Positions 62,736 through 64,000 of a stretch of 64,000 bases of DNA are shown here, piece after piece; the stretch's first letter is position 1, and each line of letters opens with the position of its first letter. Source of the DNA: Halogeometricum sp. S1BR25-6 (GTDB lineage: Archaea > Halobacteriota > Halobacteria > Halobacteriales > Haloferacaceae); assembly GCF_031624495.1 (NCBI RefSeq), contig NZ_JAMQOP010000001.1, positions 1,736,001 to 1,800,000 of the forward strand, written 5' to 3'. A program made the translations under genes and the position numbers. The notes under the pieces were generated by a model. That model was not told where the DNA came from and did not search any database. It saw only the letters and a list, made by a program, of their open reading frames with translations.

Positions 62736-64000
62736 CTACTCGCCGGGGCCGGGGCCGAACGCGTCGTTCAACCGTTCGCGGAACGCCATCAGCACCTCGA
62801 TGTCGTCCTCGATGCTGTCGACGCGGGACTTCACCTCGTCGAGTTCGTCGAGGTCCGAGCGCAGGTCCTCGATGTCGCTCGACAGCGACTCGCGCGCCGC
62901 GACCACGTCGCCGTCCAGGTCGGCGATGTCCTCGCGCACGTCGCCGAGTTCCTCGTCCAGTCCGGCCGTCGCGGAGGCGGTCTGGCTCAGGTCCTCGGAC
63001 AGTTCCGCGACGTCGGCGCGGACCGTCTCCATCTCCTCGTCCAGCGTCGCGCTCAGTTCTTCGACGCCCGCGACGGCCTCGGTGGCCCGGTCGTCGACGT
63101 CCGAGAGGCGCGCAGCGGCGTCCTCGACCTGTTGGTCGAGCGCCGAGAGGTCGCCTTCGAGCGCCGAAACGCCTTCGCGGATGTCGCCGCGGTCGGCGTC
63201 GGCCGCGGTCATCTCGGCGTCGAGGGCGGCGAGGTCCTCGCTGAACGTGTCTATCTCCTCGTTCAGCGCCTCCACCTCGCGCCGCAGGCCGTCGACGAGG
63301 TCCTGACCGGTGCCCTCCTCGTCGATGAACTCCGCGAGCGCATCGCTGTACGCCTGCAGGTCGTCCATCTGTGCCTGCAACCGACGGATTCTGACGTCGG
63401 CGCTGCGCGGCAGGCCGAAGTCGAGTTCCGAGCGGAGGAGGTCGAGGTCCTCCTCGGACACCTCGCCCGCCCGCAGTTCGGCCGCCAGACCGGCCGCGAA
63501 CGACCCCGGCGCCGCGCCGTCGTCAACCGTCGCGTCGCCGACATCGACGTCGGCCGCCGCCGTTTCGGCTTCGTCGTCACCGACCGACGCCTCGATGTCG
63601 ACGTAGTCGTCGGTCGCGTCGGCGGCCGCCCGGGCGTCCGCGTCCGACTCCCGTTCCGCGTCGGCGGGCGTCTCGACCGCGACGTCGACCGCCGAGTTCG
63701 AGTTCGAGTCCGACACGCGCGTTATCGCGGGTGTCGTCTCGGCGGCGAGTTCTCGCGGGGCGACGTCGGCCGCCGCGGCCGCCCCCTCCCGGTCGCCGAG
63801 AGCGGACTCGACGTCCGCGGCGGACGCCGACGCCGTCGACTCGGCCTCGGGTACCTCGGTCTTGGTCTCCGCCTCCGCGTCGCCGATGGTGGCCTCGACG
63901 GTCTCCCGGCCCTCCTCGTCGGCGAGACTCCCGTGCCCCTGTAGGGCGTCGCGGACGAGTTGGCTTCGGTCCTCGCCGAGGATATCCTCGACGCCGCTGT
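62736..64000 (-). CDS. Coiled-coil protein, N-terminus beyond the window
   Basis: Minus-strand frame open from the window edge to the stop at 62736, giving at least 420 residues. A GTG at 63716 could start a 326-residue protein, but the frame continues upstream without a stop through an acidic Ala/Glu-rich segment (positions 63717-63998, including LGEDRSQLVRDALQ), so the true start is probably outside. The visible C-terminal two-thirds (63500-62736) is a long coiled coil (for example LRREVEALNEEIDTFSEDLA), with the final residues NDAFGPGPGE. I do not recognise the family. It may be a structural or adaptor protein. Confidence 0.65.
   Translation of the reverse strand, partial: SGVEDILGEDRSQLVRDALQGHGSLADEEGRETVEATIGDAEAETKTEVPEAESTASASAADVESALGDREGAAAAADVAPRELAAETTPAITRVSDSNSNSAVDVAVETPADAERESDADARAAADATDDYVDIEASVGDDEAETAAADVDVGDATVDDGAAPGSFAAGLAAELRAGEVSEEDLDLLRSELDFGLPRSADVRIRRLQAQMDDLQAYSDALAEFIDEEGTGQDLVDGLRREVEALNEEIDTFSEDLAALDAEMTAADADRGDIREGVSALEGDLSALDQQVEDAAARLSDVDDRATEAVAGVEELSATLDEEMETVRADVAELSEDLSQTASATAGLDEELGDVREDIADLDGDVVAARESLSSDIEDLRSDLDELDEVKSRVDSIEDDIEVLMAFRERLNDAFGPGPGE

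Overview
The window is a gene-dense, GC-rich stretch of a haloarchaeal (class Halobacteria) chromosome. Proteins are acidic and rich in Asp/Glu. Many exported proteins carry twin-arginine (Tat) signals, one carries a PGF-CTERM archaeosortase tail, and many genes have a TATA-like element 25-35 nt upstream of the start codon, as expected for leaderless transcripts. The family (Haloferacaceae-like) is only a guess. No rRNA, tRNA or CRISPR array was found.

Layout. 1-4.1 kb: 3' part of gyrB and complete gyrA. 4.4-12.8 kb: arginase, a divergent pair of DUF389 membrane proteins, a winged-helix regulator, an NDH-2-like oxidoreductase, pyrimidine nucleoside salvage (uridine phosphorylase, cytidine deaminase) and two small membrane proteins. 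12.9-19.1 kb: GNAT, an AtoE-type short-chain fatty acid carrier divergent from an acyl-CoA synthetase, a shortened acyl-CoA synthetase paralogue and a zinc alcohol dehydrogenase. 19.2-21.2 kb: two tiny Cys-containing proteins, a COG0523 GTPase and a cupin. 21.4-26.4 kb: Hsp70 cluster grpE - alpha/beta hydrolase - dnaK - dnaJ. 26.5-33.5 kb: a Tat/PGF-CTERM surface protein, a PAC2 protein, an NSUN RNA methyltransferase with a separate PUA-like partner, and Bax1 and XPB separated by two small genes on the opposite strand.

33.6-46.2 kb: phosphate permease, TauE, an aminotransferase, YchF-type GTPase, DUF4349 lipoprotein, a bactofilin-like protein, a divergent SRAP / RNase H-like pair, a third DUF389 protein and a two-gene membrane operon. 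46.3-56.8 kb is the most distinctive part. A glycosyltransferase, a GT-C membrane protein and a reversibly-glycosylated-polypeptide-like protein surround a ferric iron ABC transporter, and next to them lies an FeS-containing GMC dehydrogenase with its Tat-targeted small subunit. DtxR-type boxes (TTAGG-N4-CCTAA) lie immediately upstream of two of these operons and a weaker one precedes the glycosyltransferase, suggesting an iron-controlled envelope glycan/redox locus.

56.8-58.0 kb is a 1.25 kb low-coding stretch with hairpins and a possible decayed transposase. It is followed by a small operon (36-codon micro-ORF, ribbon-helix-helix protein, tyrosine recombinase), a methyltransferase, an AI-2E-type permease, a diverged HisG-like protein and a coiled-coil protein that runs off the right edge.
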